Of a DNA stretch of 53,096 bases, positions 1 to 8,441 are shown in pieces. Origin of the DNA: Acidimicrobiia bacterium (GTDB lineage: Bacteria; Actinomycetota; Acidimicrobiia; ATN3; PSLF01). Position numbers and translations under genes: made by a program. The stretch spans positions 1-53,096 of the forward strand of contig PSLF01000015.1 in assembly GCA_040289475.1 (NCBI GenBank), read 5' to 3'. Positions within the stretch are counted from its first letter, which is position 1; each line of letters opens with the position of its first letter. Under the pieces are notes generated by a model. The model saw only the letters and a list, made by a program, of their open reading frames with translations, ran no database searches and was not told the origin of the DNA.

Positions 1-278
1 GAGAGATGGCGCGCCACCGATTCCATAAGCGCCTCAAAGACGGGGTGTTGGGCGAGCGCTTGTAACTTGTAAGACGATTACCAAAGCCCGTCCGCTGGAT
101 GATGTTGTGAGGCGCCCGCTTGACCAGACCGCGAAGCTGCGCTCGAACATTCGCCGGCGCGTGTTGATCTAGCCGGGGATTTGCTTTGCGGGGTGCATCC
201 GCAACTGGATGCGACGCATGCGCAACCCCGGTCTGCGACCCTCCGGAGAATATACGCCTCTTGACTAGGCTTTACCCG
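1..278. other. Coding-poor stretch beside tRNA-Pro
   Basis: No gene can be supported here. Only short open frames exist, for example a 19-codon ATG frame from base 6 that stops at 63-65, and an open frame on the plus strand that ends at the TAG near 170. Neither resembles a family I know. The stretch lies on the 3' side of the minus-strand tRNA-Pro, a classic position for integration scars, but I see no repeat of the tRNA 3' end. The only structured sequence is the inverted repeat at 189-230. Confidence 0.5.
189..230. repeat. Nested inverted repeat
   Basis: An outer pair CGGGGT (189-194) / ACCCCG (225-230) encloses a perfect hairpin GCATCC (195-200) / GGATGC (207-212) with a 6-nt loop, followed by a GCATGC palindrome. 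There is no T-run beside it, so a simple intrinsic terminator is not convincing. It may be a structured RNA, an element end or chance pairing in GC-rich DNA. Confidence 0.3.
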
Positions 279-353
279 TCGGGCCGGCCGGATTTGAACC
301 GGCGACCTCTTGACCCCCAGTCAAGCGCGCTAACCAAGCTGCGCCACGGCCCG
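279..353 (-). tRNA. tRNA-Pro (anticodon GGG)
   Basis: Read on the minus strand, the acceptor arms CGGGCCG (5') and CGGCCCG (3') pair perfectly over seven bases. The anticodon arm is CTTGA / TCAAG with loop CTGGGGG, giving anticodon GGG, which reads proline codons CCC/CCU. The T arm has the canonical GGTTCAAATCC. The discriminator is A, and the 3' CCA is not encoded, so it must be added by nucleotidyltransferase. The 75-nt length is normal. It lies downstream of the carboxylase/lyase group in the same orientation. Confidence 0.95.
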
Positions 354-451
354 CCGTAGCCCCCTACAGGCTAACAACGCATTGGGATATCACTAGGGCA
401 ATTGGCCGGACAGGCCCCTCGGTCGGATGCGCCCTCTTGAACCCGTGTCTA

Positions 452-571
452 TCAATGCCCAGCAATCCAACGCGCTATCCATCCACCTATCTGAACGAGA
501 CGCAGTATGACATAAACAGCAAAAGCCGCCCCCAACAGCTTTATATGCCAGGGAAGAGTAGGACGGCTCAA
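452..571 (-). CDS. Possible 39-aa single-pass membrane peptide
   Basis: Just after the carboxylase, a TTG codon (571-569) overlaps that gene's TGA in the form TTGA and opens a 39-codon frame ending with TGA at 452-454. The peptide starts MSRPTLPWHIKLLG, continues with a hydrophobic stretch AAFAVYVILRLVQIGG, and ends WIARWIAGH. This looks like a basic cytoplasmic head followed by one membrane helix, a common layout for small actinobacterial membrane proteins. The overlap implies translational coupling to the carboxylase. There is no homology evidence, the start is a rare codon and no strong ribosome site was seen, so this is an inference from composition and placement. It is too short for routine gene calling. 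Confidence 0.45.
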   Translation of the reverse strand: MSRPTLPWHIKLLGAAFAVYVILRLVQIGGWIARWIAGH

Positions 572-2142
572 ACCGGAGGCACCCCGTGGTGGCGATCAGA
601 GAAACTACGGTCCTTGTTAGCGACACGCTCTAGCCGAGATGCGAGTTCTGCTCGCAAGTTTTCTGGGTCGACGACTGCATCGACGACGAGGTCAGAAGCT
701 AGCCTCAAAAGGTCGACATCTGCCTCGTATTCTTTTTGCTTTTCCTCTATGAACTTCGCTCTTTCCTCCTCGGGCAGCGACTGGATTTTGTTGTAGTAAA
801 CGGCATTGACCGCAGCCTCGGGTCCCATCACAGCGATAGAGGCCGTGGGAAGTGCAAGAGTGGCATCGGGCTCGAAAGCCGGTCCCGCCATCGCATACAA
901 CCCTGCGCCGTAAGCTTTTCGTACTACGACACAGATCTTGGGCACCGTCGCCTCCGACACGGCCGTAATCATTTTGGCGCCGTGGCGTATGATTCCTTCC
1001 CTCTCGACCTTGGTGCCGATCATAAAACCCGGAACATCGCACAAAAACACGAGGGGGATGTTGAAAGCATCGCAAAGCCAGACGAATCTGGCAGCCTTGT
1101 CTGCAGAGTCGACAAACAAAACGCCTCCCCTCACAGCCGGCTGGTTGGCGACGATTCCAATGACGCGTCCTTTGAGCCGCGCGAATCCCACAATAATTTC
1201 GGGGGCAAACAACGGCTTCAGCTCAAAGAAGCTACCTTTGTCTACTAGCCCTTTTATCAGTAGGTGCATATCGAAGGGCTTGCGTCCCTCAGCGGGCACT
1301 ATGCTTCGGAGCGGAGGCCCTTCCTCTGGCGCGCGAGCTGGCACGGTCGGTGGGTGAGCCCTGAAGTTCTGGGGAAAATAAGAGAGATATCGCCGCGCAA
1401 CTTGGATTGCCTCCTCGTCACTGTCGACGAGAAGGTCTCCACATCCAGAGACAGTGCAGTGCATCTCCGCTCCACCCATCTCCTCGAGCGTCGTGATCTC
1501 CCGAATCACCACCTCTGCCATGCGGGGTGATCCCAGGTACATGGATGCATTGCCTCGAACCATGATCACCACATCACAGAAGGCCGGTATGTACGCCCCG
1601 CCGGCAGCCGACGGGCCCATCAGACAGCAGATCTGGGGAACCTTCCCAGAAAGGCGGACTTGGTTATAGAAGATTCTGCCTGCTCCTCTCCTGCCGGGAA
1701 AGAGCTCGACTTGATCGGTGATCCGGGCCCCAGCAGAGTCGACCAAGTAGAAGATGGGGATCTCGTGCTTGAGGGCTACCTCGGTGATGCGGATGATCTT
1801 CTCGACAGTCCGAGCCCCCCAAGACCCTGCCTTTACCGTAGGATCGTTGGCCATGACACACACTGGCCGCCCGTCTACTGTACCGGTTCCTGTCACCACC
1901 CCATCCGCAGGCAGCTCAGGATCCAATGCATTGGCAAAAGCTCCATCTTCTATAAAAGAGCCCTCATCCAAAAGCAAGTCGAGCCGGTCCCTCACGAACA
2001 ACTTGCGTTGTTCGGCGAGTTTGCTTTTGTAGCGGGGATTCCCATCCCGGATCTTCCGCAAACGGTCAGCGAAAGTCCGAGCCAAATTTTCGGGACCACC
2101 CCCAGCACGAGAGGCAGATAGGTTCTCTATTTCTTTTTCCAT
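568..2142 (-). CDS. Acyl-CoA carboxylase, carboxyltransferase (beta) subunit
   Basis: Transfers the carboxyl group from carboxybiotin to an acyl-CoA such as propionyl- or methylcrotonyl-CoA. The 524-aa length is normal for the family. Two crotonase-like halves are visible: the N-terminal half with the GPSAAGGAYIPAFCD oxyanion/acyl-CoA region (about 170-185), and the C-terminal half with FLCDVPGFMIGTKVE and the RKAYGAGLYAMAG biotin-side region (about 380-430). Its start overlaps the upstream HMG-CoA lyase by 16 bases, so the two are coupled. The lyase neighbour makes methylcrotonyl-CoA (leucine breakdown) a sensible substrate, but propionyl-CoA cannot be excluded from sequence. No biotin carboxylase or biotin carrier subunit is encoded in the window, so it must come from elsewhere. 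Function at family level is confident; the substrate is not. Confidence 0.93.
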   Translation of the reverse strand: MEKEIENLSASRAGGGPENLARTFADRLRKIRDGNPRYKSKLAEQRKLFVRDRLDLLLDEGSFIEDGAFANALDPELPADGVVTGTGTVDGRPVCVMANDPTVKAGSWGARTVEKIIRITEVALKHEIPIFYLVDSAGARITDQVELFPGRRGAGRIFYNQVRLSGKVPQICCLMGPSAAGGAYIPAFCDVVIMVRGNASMYLGSPRMAEVVIREITTLEEMGGAEMHCTVSGCGDLLVDSDEEAIQVARRYLSYFPQNFRAHPPTVPARAPEEGPPLRSIVPAEGRKPFDMHLLIKGLVDKGSFFELKPLFAPEIIVGFARLKGRVIGIVANQPAVRGGVLFVDSADKAARFVWLCDAFNIPLVFLCDVPGFMIGTKVEREGIIRHGAKMITAVSEATVPKICVVVRKAYGAGLYAMAGPAFEPDATLALPTASIAVMGPEAAVNAVYYNKIQSLPEEERAKFIEEKQKEYEADVDLLRLASDLVVDAVVDPENLRAELASRLERVANKDRSFSDRHHGVPPV

Positions 2143-3041
2143 CTCGGGCCCGCTTTGAGAACAGCACTCGGAAGTTCTCGTCCGGCTATTTCTTGAGCAA
2201 GTCTGGCCACTTCTAAGAGGCTATCGAGATCGACCCCGGTCTCGACTCCCATATCGTGGGCCATGTAGACGAGGCCCTCGGTCGCAATGTTTCCCGCCGC
2301 GCCGGGAGCATAAGGACATCCTCCCAGACCACCAATGGACGCATCGAAGTAGCGCTCCCCGGCATCCATGGCCCCCAGGACGTTAGCCAACCCCGTACCC
2401 CGGGTGTCATGGAAGTGGAAGTTAAGCGCCGTCACTTCGTCTGTACCCAAGACCGAACGCACCTCGTGTGCCAAGTCCCAGACTCGCCGCGGAGTGGCCA
2501 TTCCTGTCGTATCCCCCAGTGATACCCCCTGAACTCCCACCTCCACACACCGCCGCACCAGCCGCACAACTTCGGATGGCTTGACGTCTCCCTCGTAGGG
2601 GCATCCCCAGGCGGTGGAGATCGTCACCTCGACATCTGCACCGATTTGAGTTGCCGACGATACGACCTTCGATAACTCTTCGATAGATTCCTCTCTGGAT
2701 CGTCCGGCGTTTTTTTTGTTGTGGGTCTCGGATGCCGAGACCACAAATTGGAGATGGGAAAAACCTGCCTCCAAAGCCCTTTTTGCGCCCTTTTCATTAA
2801 GAACCAGTGCCGAATAAATCACGCCGTTTGCCTTCTCGATACCGGCCCACACATCTTCGGCACCTGCCATCTGGGGCACTTTGTCCGGCCTAACAAAGGA
2901 AGTGACTTCGATTCGGCGAAGACCCGTTTTAGAAAGGGAATCGATTAGGCGAATCCGCTCTGAAACCGGAATCGGAGCCTCGTTTTGAAGGCCGTCTCTT
3001 GGCCCTACTTCTCGGATCTCAATAGATTGCGGAATGTACAT
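2127..3041 (-). CDS. mvaB: Hydroxymethylglutaryl-CoA lyase
   Basis: Cleaves HMG-CoA to acetyl-CoA and acetoacetate, the last step of leucine catabolism, in the cytoplasm. It is a TIM-barrel protein of the DRE-TIM family: EVGPRDGLQNE near residue 10 carries the catalytic Arg-Asp pair, the metal-binding HFHDTRG lies near 210, and the lyase signature GGLGGCPYAPGAAGN near 240 holds the active-site Cys. The 304-aa length is standard. It starts four bases after the Der stop codon and overlaps the carboxylase start, so der, lyase and carboxylase probably share a transcript. The combination lyase plus acyl-CoA carboxylase is the usual leucine/isovalerate degradation pairing. Confidence 0.93.
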   Translation of the reverse strand: MYIPQSIEIREVGPRDGLQNEAPIPVSERIRLIDSLSKTGLRRIEVTSFVRPDKVPQMAGAEDVWAGIEKANGVIYSALVLNEKGAKRALEAGFSHLQFVVSASETHNKKNAGRSREESIEELSKVVSSATQIGADVEVTISTAWGCPYEGDVKPSEVVRLVRRCVEVGVQGVSLGDTTGMATPRRVWDLAHEVRSVLGTDEVTALNFHFHDTRGTGLANVLGAMDAGERYFDASIGGLGGCPYAPGAAGNIATEGLVYMAHDMGVETGVDLDSLLEVARLAQEIAGRELPSAVLKAGPRWKKK

Positions 3042-3045
3042 GGCT

Positions 3046-4392
3046 CTATCTTCTCCGTGATGCCCTAGGTACGACCTTGACCTTTATAGGGGTGGGCCCA
3101 ATCCCTAAATCCTTTCTAAATCTGTTCTCCAGGTATCGGACATACGAATCAGGCAACTTCGCCCCAGTGAAGACAACGAAGGTCGGAGGTTTCCTAGCTG
3201 CTTGAGTGGCATACAGCAGCTTGGGACGCCGCTTGAGCGCACTCTCGAACGGCGGGGGGTTCTCTGCGACGACCCTTTGAAGGACTTCGTTGACCTTGGC
3301 CGTTGTAGCCCGTGAGCTATAAGCCTCCAACACCTCATCTATGACAGGTAAGATTTTCGGCACATTTCGCCCCGTTGCTGCGGACACCCTCAATACAGGT
3401 GCAAAGTCTACGAAGCGAAGTTTGCTTGCCGCCTCCTTCAGTACTCGCTCCTTTGTCTCCTCATCACAGAGATCCCATTTGTTGAGGATCACTGCGATGC
3501 CACAACCAGCCGATAGCGCGCGTCGTGCAATCGATTGATCTTGCTCGGTTACACCCAAACTTGCATCTGCAACCAGAAGAACTACATCGGCCCGGTCGAT
3601 TGCCCTGTAGGTGCGGGTGGCACTGTAGTACTCCACCCTACTCTGGTAGCTGCCTGCCTTCTTTAGGCCCGCTGTGTCAACGAAGCGATACCGCCTCCCA
3701 TGTTCGGTCTGTACAATGCTATCGATCGAATCCCTAGTCGTACCCGCTACATCACTCACAATAGAACGCTCCTCGGAGAGGATTTGGTTGAACAGGGTCG
3801 ATTTGCCCACGTTTGGACGCCCAACTATGGCTACGGCGGGAATCTCCTCCTCTTCAACTGAGAGTGCCGGGGCCCGATCTCCGAGCATCCCCACTATCCT
3901 GTCCAAAAGGTCACCTACGTTCCGCCCGTGTAGGGCCGAGACTGGCACCACCTCGCCCAGTCCCAAGGCGTGAGCTTCATAAGAAGCAGCTTCCCGCGTC
4001 TCGGAATCTACTTTGTTCGCAACTACGATCACATTTGGCGCGTGACCTTCAGTGGCCCGCTTTCGCAACAGGTCAGCGATTTCCCGATCGCCAGGAAGAA
4101 TGCCGGCTGACGCATCTACAACAAAGAGCACGACGTCTGCATGGCGAACAGCCACTTCGACCTGACGAGCGACCAACTCATCTAAGACCTCACCCCTGCC
4201 CGTTTCCCAGCCCCCGGTATCCACCAACGTGAAGAGACGGCCAGCCCACTCGCACACCTCTTCTTTGCGGTCTCGGGTCACCCCCGGAACTTCGGCAGCT
4301 ACAGCGGACTGACGGCCCAAAATTCTGTTAAACAGAGTGGACTTGCCAACATTTGGTCGACCGACTATGCAGACTATTGGGAGCTTGCTCAT
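3046..4392 (-). CDS. der: Ribosome-assembly GTPase Der (EngA)
   Basis: Essential double GTPase that helps mature the 50S subunit. Two complete G domains are visible, each with a P-loop GRPNVGKST (about residues 10 and 180), switch motifs DTGGWE and DTAGLKK, and base-recognition motifs NKVD and NKWD. A C-terminal KH-like domain follows (about 355-448). I chose the ATG at 4392 (MSKLPIVCIVG), which gives 448 aa, the family norm. The frame is open for 24 more codons to 4464, but that extension is unlike the family and would reach the ispH start. Divergent from ispH across 74 bp, which must hold both promoters. Followed at 4 bp by HMG-CoA lyase. Confidence 0.95.
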   Translation of the reverse strand: MSKLPIVCIVGRPNVGKSTLFNRILGRQSAVAAEVPGVTRDRKEEVCEWAGRLFTLVDTGGWETGRGEVLDELVARQVEVAVRHADVVLFVVDASAGILPGDREIADLLRKRATEGHAPNVIVVANKVDSETREAASYEAHALGLGEVVPVSALHGRNVGDLLDRIVGMLGDRAPALSVEEEEIPAVAIVGRPNVGKSTLFNQILSEERSIVSDVAGTTRDSIDSIVQTEHGRRYRFVDTAGLKKAGSYQSRVEYYSATRTYRAIDRADVVLLVADASLGVTEQDQSIARRALSAGCGIAVILNKWDLCDEETKERVLKEAASKLRFVDFAPVLRVSAATGRNVPKILPVIDEVLEAYSSRATTAKVNEVLQRVVAENPPPFESALKRRPKLLYATQAARKPPTFVVFTGAKLPDSYVRYLENRFRKDLGIGPTPIKVKVVPRASRRR

Positions 4393-4466
4393 AAGCGATG
4401 TGAGTAAGGGGTTGATCGCGGGGTTCTCATCGAAGGTCTTTTGGCTGGCGTAGTAGACTATCAACG

Positions 4467-5597
4467 ATGTCCAAGACGACTGTGTCCGTTAGGGGATCTG
4501 CTGGACGAAAAATGGTCGAGCCCGATCCCCCGTTCAACCGATCCACGTCTCGCCAGCGCTCGACCCTTCGCGAGGCCGGCATACAAATAGAGCGTGTGCT
4601 GGTATCGAAGCCTCGAGGGTTCTGCGCGGGAGTCGAGATGGCCATCAAAGCGCTTGTGTGGATGCTTCGCATATTTGGGCCGCCCGTCTACTGCTATCAC
4701 CAAATTGTCCACAATCGTTCGGTTGTAGAAGCTTTTGAAAAAGCAGGGGTGGTGTTTATAGAAGACATCTCGGACGTACCTGGGGGGGCGCCGGTCATGC
4801 TATCCGCCCACGGCTCTGCGCCCCAAGTAGTAAAAGAGGCGGAGCGCCGGGGTGGCTTCGTCGTGGACGCCGTGTGCCCTCTGGTCACCAAGGTTCATCA
4901 CGAAGCACGAACGAGAGCGAAACGAAATTACGAGATTGTGTACATCGGTCACAAGGGCCATGACGAAGCAGTGGGCACTATGGCGGTCGCTCCTGAATCG
5001 ATGCACTTGGTGGAGTCCCGCCAAGAACTAGAGAATCTCGAGCTGAGAAGCGATCGCGCAGGGGTGGCTTTGCTAGCCCAGACCACGCTGTCTCACTTTG
5101 AGTGGGAGGGTATTTTAGAAGAAGCCAAAGCGCGCTTTGGCGACCTGTGGCTTCCCGGACGCGAAGATCTTTGCTATGCCACCACTAATCGGCAAAAGGC
5201 GGTCATGGAGCTGGCAAGGCGCGCCGATGCGATCTTGGTAGTAGGATCTGCTAACTCTTCAAACACCAATGCTTTGGTCTCGGTCGGTAAGAAAGCGGGA
5301 TGTGAGCGCACAGCCCGAATCGACGGCCCAGACGACATCGATCCAGCAATGCTAGAGTCGGCCAAGACAGTGGGGCTTACAGCGGGTGCATCGTGCCCTG
5401 AGTCTTTGGTGGAGGAAGTCATTGCCTATCTGGCACCTTCAGCAGGCGTCGAAGTACTGAGCGTTATCGACGAAGACGAATACTTCCCCCTTCCACCAAA
5501 GCTCAGAGAGCTGCTCGCCGAGCGGTTCGGGAGTGTAGTCGACGATCGAAAAGTAACGGCCGCCGATGCCCTAGCAGAGTTGGAGGACCTCTCCTAA
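4467..5597 (+). CDS. ispH: 4-hydroxy-3-methylbut-2-enyl diphosphate reductase IspH
   Basis: Last enzyme of the MEP isoprenoid pathway; reduces HMBPP to IPP and DMAPP using a [4Fe-4S] cluster. The three cluster cysteines appear in GFCAGVEMAI, VDAVCPLVTKVH and ASCPESLVEEV. The substrate loop SSNTNALV and the TTNRQKAV segment are also present. Length 376 aa is longer than the usual 310-330. The first ~40 residues (Arg/Ser rich) precede the conserved core, so an internal start (ATG at 4512 or a later GTG) is possible; I kept the first ATG. It is the only plus-strand gene between der and plsC and converges on plsC 52 bases later. In related genomes ispH usually sits in this cmk-plsC-der neighbourhood. 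Confidence 0.94.
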   Translation: MSKTTVSVRGSAGRKMVEPDPPFNRSTSRQRSTLREAGIQIERVLVSKPRGFCAGVEMAIKALVWMLRIFGPPVYCYHQIVHNRSVVEAFEKAGVVFIEDISDVPGGAPVMLSAHGSAPQVVKEAERRGGFVVDAVCPLVTKVHHEARTRAKRNYEIVYIGHKGHDEAVGTMAVAPESMHLVESRQELENLELRSDRAGVALLAQTTLSHFEWEGILEEAKARFGDLWLPGREDLCYATTNRQKAVMELARRADAILVVGSANSSNTNALVSVGKKAGCERTARIDGPDDIDPAMLESAKTVGLTAGASCPESLVEEVIAYLAPSAGVEVLSVIDEDEYFPLPPKLRELLAERFGSVVDDRKVTAADALAELEDLS

Positions 5598-5627
5598 ATC
5601 CAGTCGATTTCCTCAAAGTACCGTGCG

Positions 5628-5654
5628 GATAGGCGGGATTGAGGCTAGCCTATC
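5628..5654. terminator. Weak hairpin between convergent ispH and plsC
   Basis: GATAGGC (5628-5634) and GCCTATC (5648-5654) pair perfectly around a 13-nt loop, in the 52-bp gap where ispH and plsC converge. The right arm covers the plsC stop codon. No T-run follows on either strand, so it could slow polymerase from both sides but is not a textbook intrinsic terminator. Confidence 0.3.
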
Positions 5655-6342
5655 GTGACCTCGTTGCTTCGACATGCTTGGATCTGTTGGAAAGATTTTC
5701 TAGCTCATCTAAAAGCGTTTCAAGAGAGCTCTTCAATGCTGAGGTTACCTCTTGCCGTTCCGCTCTCCCACCTCGCCTTATATAGATCGGATCCCCCACC
5801 TTGACAACGACCTTCGAAAACGGATGTGGAACCCCACGTCTGTCGAGCAGTCTGTCAGAACCCAATATCGCGACCGGCACGATCGGAGTATTGGCCCGTT
5901 CTGCCAAGTAAGCAACGCCTGAATGCAGTGGCCCCACTTCCGGACCATCCATTCGTGTCCCCTCTGGAAAGACGCAGACAATCTCTCCTCTTTTGAGGAG
6001 ATAGCAGCCGGTCTCGATAGCTGCTCGGTCACCGAGGCCACGTTTGACAGGAAACGCGCCAAACAGAGTCGATATCCAGCCTCCGAGGCGGCGGTTCCAA
6101 ATCTCGGCTTTGCCCATAAAATGGATAACGCGTCTGGTTGTCAGAGCAACCAAAAGAACGTCTACATAGCTACGGTGGTTCGGGGCAAGAATCACCCCTC
6201 CGCTAGACGGGATTTTTTCTTTTCCAAATAGTTCTAAGCGACACAAAAGCTTGAAAACAACAAGAGCAATCGGCCAGAGGATGCGATATAGGAATGGCCT
6301 CCTTACGACCGTGTATCCGCCTTCGACGTGCTCTTTAGGCAT
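5650..6342 (-). CDS. plsC: 1-acyl-sn-glycerol-3-phosphate acyltransferase
   Basis: Makes phosphatidic acid from lysophosphatidic acid in membrane phospholipid synthesis. Shows the acyltransferase catalytic motif HX4D in NHRSYVD (about residue 55), the glycerophosphate-binding FPEGTRMDG (about 125) and a VPVAI block after it. One hydrophobic segment lies before the HX4D motif, matching membrane association. 230 aa, normal length. It begins 22 bases after cmk ends, on the same strand, so it is probably the last gene of the aro-cmk-plsC transcript, converging with ispH. Confidence 0.92.
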   Translation of the reverse strand: MPKEHVEGGYTVVRRPFLYRILWPIALVVFKLLCRLELFGKEKIPSSGGVILAPNHRSYVDVLLVALTTRRVIHFMGKAEIWNRRLGGWISTLFGAFPVKRGLGDRAAIETGCYLLKRGEIVCVFPEGTRMDGPEVGPLHSGVAYLAERANTPIVPVAILGSDRLLDRRGVPHPFSKVVVKVGDPIYIRRGGRAERQEVTSALKSSLETLLDELENLSNRSKHVEATRSR

Positions 6343-6364
6343 CTTCTCTCCTAGTACCTCTCAA

Positions 6365-7051
6365 TCAAGAGCGCCGAGAGCCTTTCTGTGCCTCCCGCCA
6401 GAGGGCTTCAATCCGGTCCGCCACTGCGGTGGGCTCCAAGTGTGTTGTGTCAATTACTTCGACCCCCTTCGCAGCCTTCAATGGAGACGCTTCTCGCGTC
6501 GAGTCAAGGCGATCGCGTCTCTGAATGTCTTCCAGGAGCTCTTCGAGCGTTCTGCCCTTGTCTGTTTCAAGCCTGCGCATCGCTCGAACTTCGGGAGATG
6601 CTGTGAGGAACACTCTCACGGCAGCATCTGGAAAAACAATAGTTCCAATATCACGTCCTTCGACTACTGCCCCATCGCCAACGTATCTTCTTTGTTTTGC
6701 CACCAGTGCCTGCCTAACCTCTGGAATCGCCGAGTACTCTGAGACAGCACGGTCTACGTCCTTGCTTCTCAACTCTTCGGTAACGTCCTCTCCGCACACG
6801 AAAACCCGACCGTCTTCAGACATCTCGAAATCTAGATTGCCAGCCAGTTCAGACAGGCGAGCTGTATCTGTGGAATCTATTCCAGCACGCAGTGCAAGTA
6901 GCGTGACCGCCCGATACATCGCCCCTGTGTCCAGGTATCTGAATTTCAGTCGATCGGCCAAAAGCTTCGCGACGGTTGACTTTCCTGCGCCTGCTGGCCC
7001 ATCAATCGCTATCACCCTGCGGCGCCTTCGGGTCGAATTCGATTGCGCCAT
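6365..7051 (-). CDS. cmk: Cytidylate kinase
   Basis: Phosphorylates CMP and dCMP to the diphosphates using ATP. Starts with a short basic tail, then the P-loop GPAGAGKST (about residue 20), the YLDTGAMYRA substrate block, EGRDIGTIVFPDA in the centre, and the LID region RRLETDKGRTLEELLEDI. 228 aa, standard length. It lies 40 bp after aroA and 22 bp before plsC. The position beside aroA and upstream of plsC matches many Gram-positive genomes. Confidence 0.95.
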   Translation of the reverse strand: MAQSNSTRRRRRVIAIDGPAGAGKSTVAKLLADRLKFRYLDTGAMYRAVTLLALRAGIDSTDTARLSELAGNLDFEMSEDGRVFVCGEDVTEELRSKDVDRAVSEYSAIPEVRQALVAKQRRYVGDGAVVEGRDIGTIVFPDAAVRVFLTASPEVRAMRRLETDKGRTLEELLEDIQRRDRLDSTREASPLKAAKGVEVIDTTHLEPTAVADRIEALWREAQKGSRRS

Positions 7052-7091
7052 TTCACCCCGTACTCATTGCAGAAGTCGGCCTTCACGGCCC

Positions 7092-8432
7092 CTACGAATA
7101 AAAGTGATCCGATCCAGCCATTCGAATTAGCTCCGAGACAAATTCCGGATAGGAAACGGCGCATGCCGATATGCCATGAACTCGGGACACCCCCTTCGAA
7201 GCGCATGCAAGCATAGCTGTCGCCATAGCGATCCTGTGGTCCCCGTGGGAGTCGTACTCTGCAGCCACCGGCGGGCCGTTCACGCCTTTAATCAGTAGGC
7301 CGTCGGGGCGCTCTTCTATGAATGCACCGGTCTTAGACAGTTCACGAGCAAGGGCAGCAATGCGGTCGGACTCTTTCGTCCTCAGCTCTGCAGCGTCCTT
7401 TATAAGACTCGTCCCACGCGCTAGGCAGGCAGCAGTTGCCAGTATCACAACCTCGTCGATCAAAGACGGTATTTCTCTGGCGCCGATGGAAAATCCCCCC
7501 AGGGACCCATTCCATTGGGCTCGGAGCGTGCCGAAGCTCTGCCCAAGCACCTCTCCTCGGCAATCGCAGACAATCTCGGCCCCCATCGAAACGAGAATAT
7601 CGGCAAAGCGCTTCCGGACTGGGGTAAGCACGACATTTTCGGCTTCCACTGTCGAGTTTGGAATCATTGCAGCTCCGGCGAGAAAAAAAGATGCAGAGGA
7701 TATGTCTCCAGGTATCTCTGCATGGAAGGGAAGCACCTCGGAAGGTTCCAGGCAAATCTCGCCGTCAGCAATCTCGACAGACGCTCCCAGTGCCTTGAGC
7801 ATTACCTCGGTATGCTCTCTTGTAGGGTACTTTTCTTTGACGAGAGTCCGACCCTCTGCTGCTAATCCCGCCAAGAGAATAGCGCCCTTCACTTGAGCGG
7901 AGGCTACTGGCAGCTCGTATTCAATCCCCCGTAGACGTCTACCTCGAATCATCACCGGCGGAACCCCACCAGGAGAAGTGTTCACGGCAGCCCCCATCGA
8001 AGAGAGCGGCACCGCGACTCGGTCCATCGGCCTTCGTCTGAGGGATGCATCTCCGGTAAGAACCGATAGATACGGCAGTCCCGCCACTAAGCCGCTTCCT
8101 AGCCTCATGGTAGTGCCAGAGTTCTGGCAGTCGATCACCCGAGTAGGTTCGGCAAGACCTTCGAGCCCTCGGCCCTCTACCACGACCAGTGCCTCCCTGC
8201 TCTGCAGACCCACCCCCAAGCACTTCAAAAACCTCATTGTTGAAGAGACATCCGCTCCGGTGCTCAAGTTCGATATACGACTCTCGCCTTTGGCAATAGC
8301 TGCCATTAGAAGGGCTCTGTGGGAGACGGACTTGTCACCTGGAGGACGGATGGTACCCGCGAGAACTACCGGGCCCTCTACTACAAGGGTGTCACCGTCG
8401 AGGCGAATTCGGGAATCGTCGTCACTCGCCAT
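7092..8432 (-). CDS. aroA: 3-phosphoshikimate 1-carboxyvinyltransferase (EPSP synthase)
   Basis: Sixth shikimate-pathway enzyme; joins phosphoenolpyruvate to shikimate-3-phosphate. The N-terminal PPGDKSVSHRALLMAA (about 30-45) carries the catalytic Lys. LECQ-type NSGTTMRL and the glycine loop region, the central EISS-like DISSASFFLAG and the C-terminal RTKESDRIAA and DHRIAMA motifs are all present. The core keeps the layout of the bacterial enzyme, at 446 aa. The gene begins 9 bases after tyrA stops, so they are co-transcribed; together with aroF and aroH upstream they supply chorismate, tyrosine and phenylalanine precursors. Confidence 0.95.
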   Translation of the reverse strand: MASDDDSRIRLDGDTLVVEGPVVLAGTIRPPGDKSVSHRALLMAAIAKGESRISNLSTGADVSSTMRFLKCLGVGLQSREALVVVEGRGLEGLAEPTRVIDCQNSGTTMRLGSGLVAGLPYLSVLTGDASLRRRPMDRVAVPLSSMGAAVNTSPGGVPPVMIRGRRLRGIEYELPVASAQVKGAILLAGLAAEGRTLVKEKYPTREHTEVMLKALGASVEIADGEICLEPSEVLPFHAEIPGDISSASFFLAGAAMIPNSTVEAENVVLTPVRKRFADILVSMGAEIVCDCRGEVLGQSFGTLRAQWNGSLGGFSIGAREIPSLIDEVVILATAACLARGTSLIKDAAELRTKESDRIAALARELSKTGAFIEERPDGLLIKGVNGPPVAAEYDSHGDHRIAMATAMLACASKGVSRVHGISACAVSYPEFVSELIRMAGSDHFYS

Positions 8433-8441
8433 CGAAGCGCT

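Noticed and set aside
437-796. 119-codon plus-strand frame over the carboxylase end
   Set aside because: Shadow of the carboxylase on the other strand; Ser/Arg-rich with no motif.
4393-4464. N-terminal extension of Der to 4464
   Set aside because: The extra 24 residues are unlike Der and would abut the ispH start; the family start MSKLPIVCIVG at 4392 fits better.
5642-5651. AGGCTAGCCT as an iron box between ispH and plsC
   Set aside because: It lies at the convergent 3' ends of two genes, where a repressor site would have no promoter to act on; probably chance.
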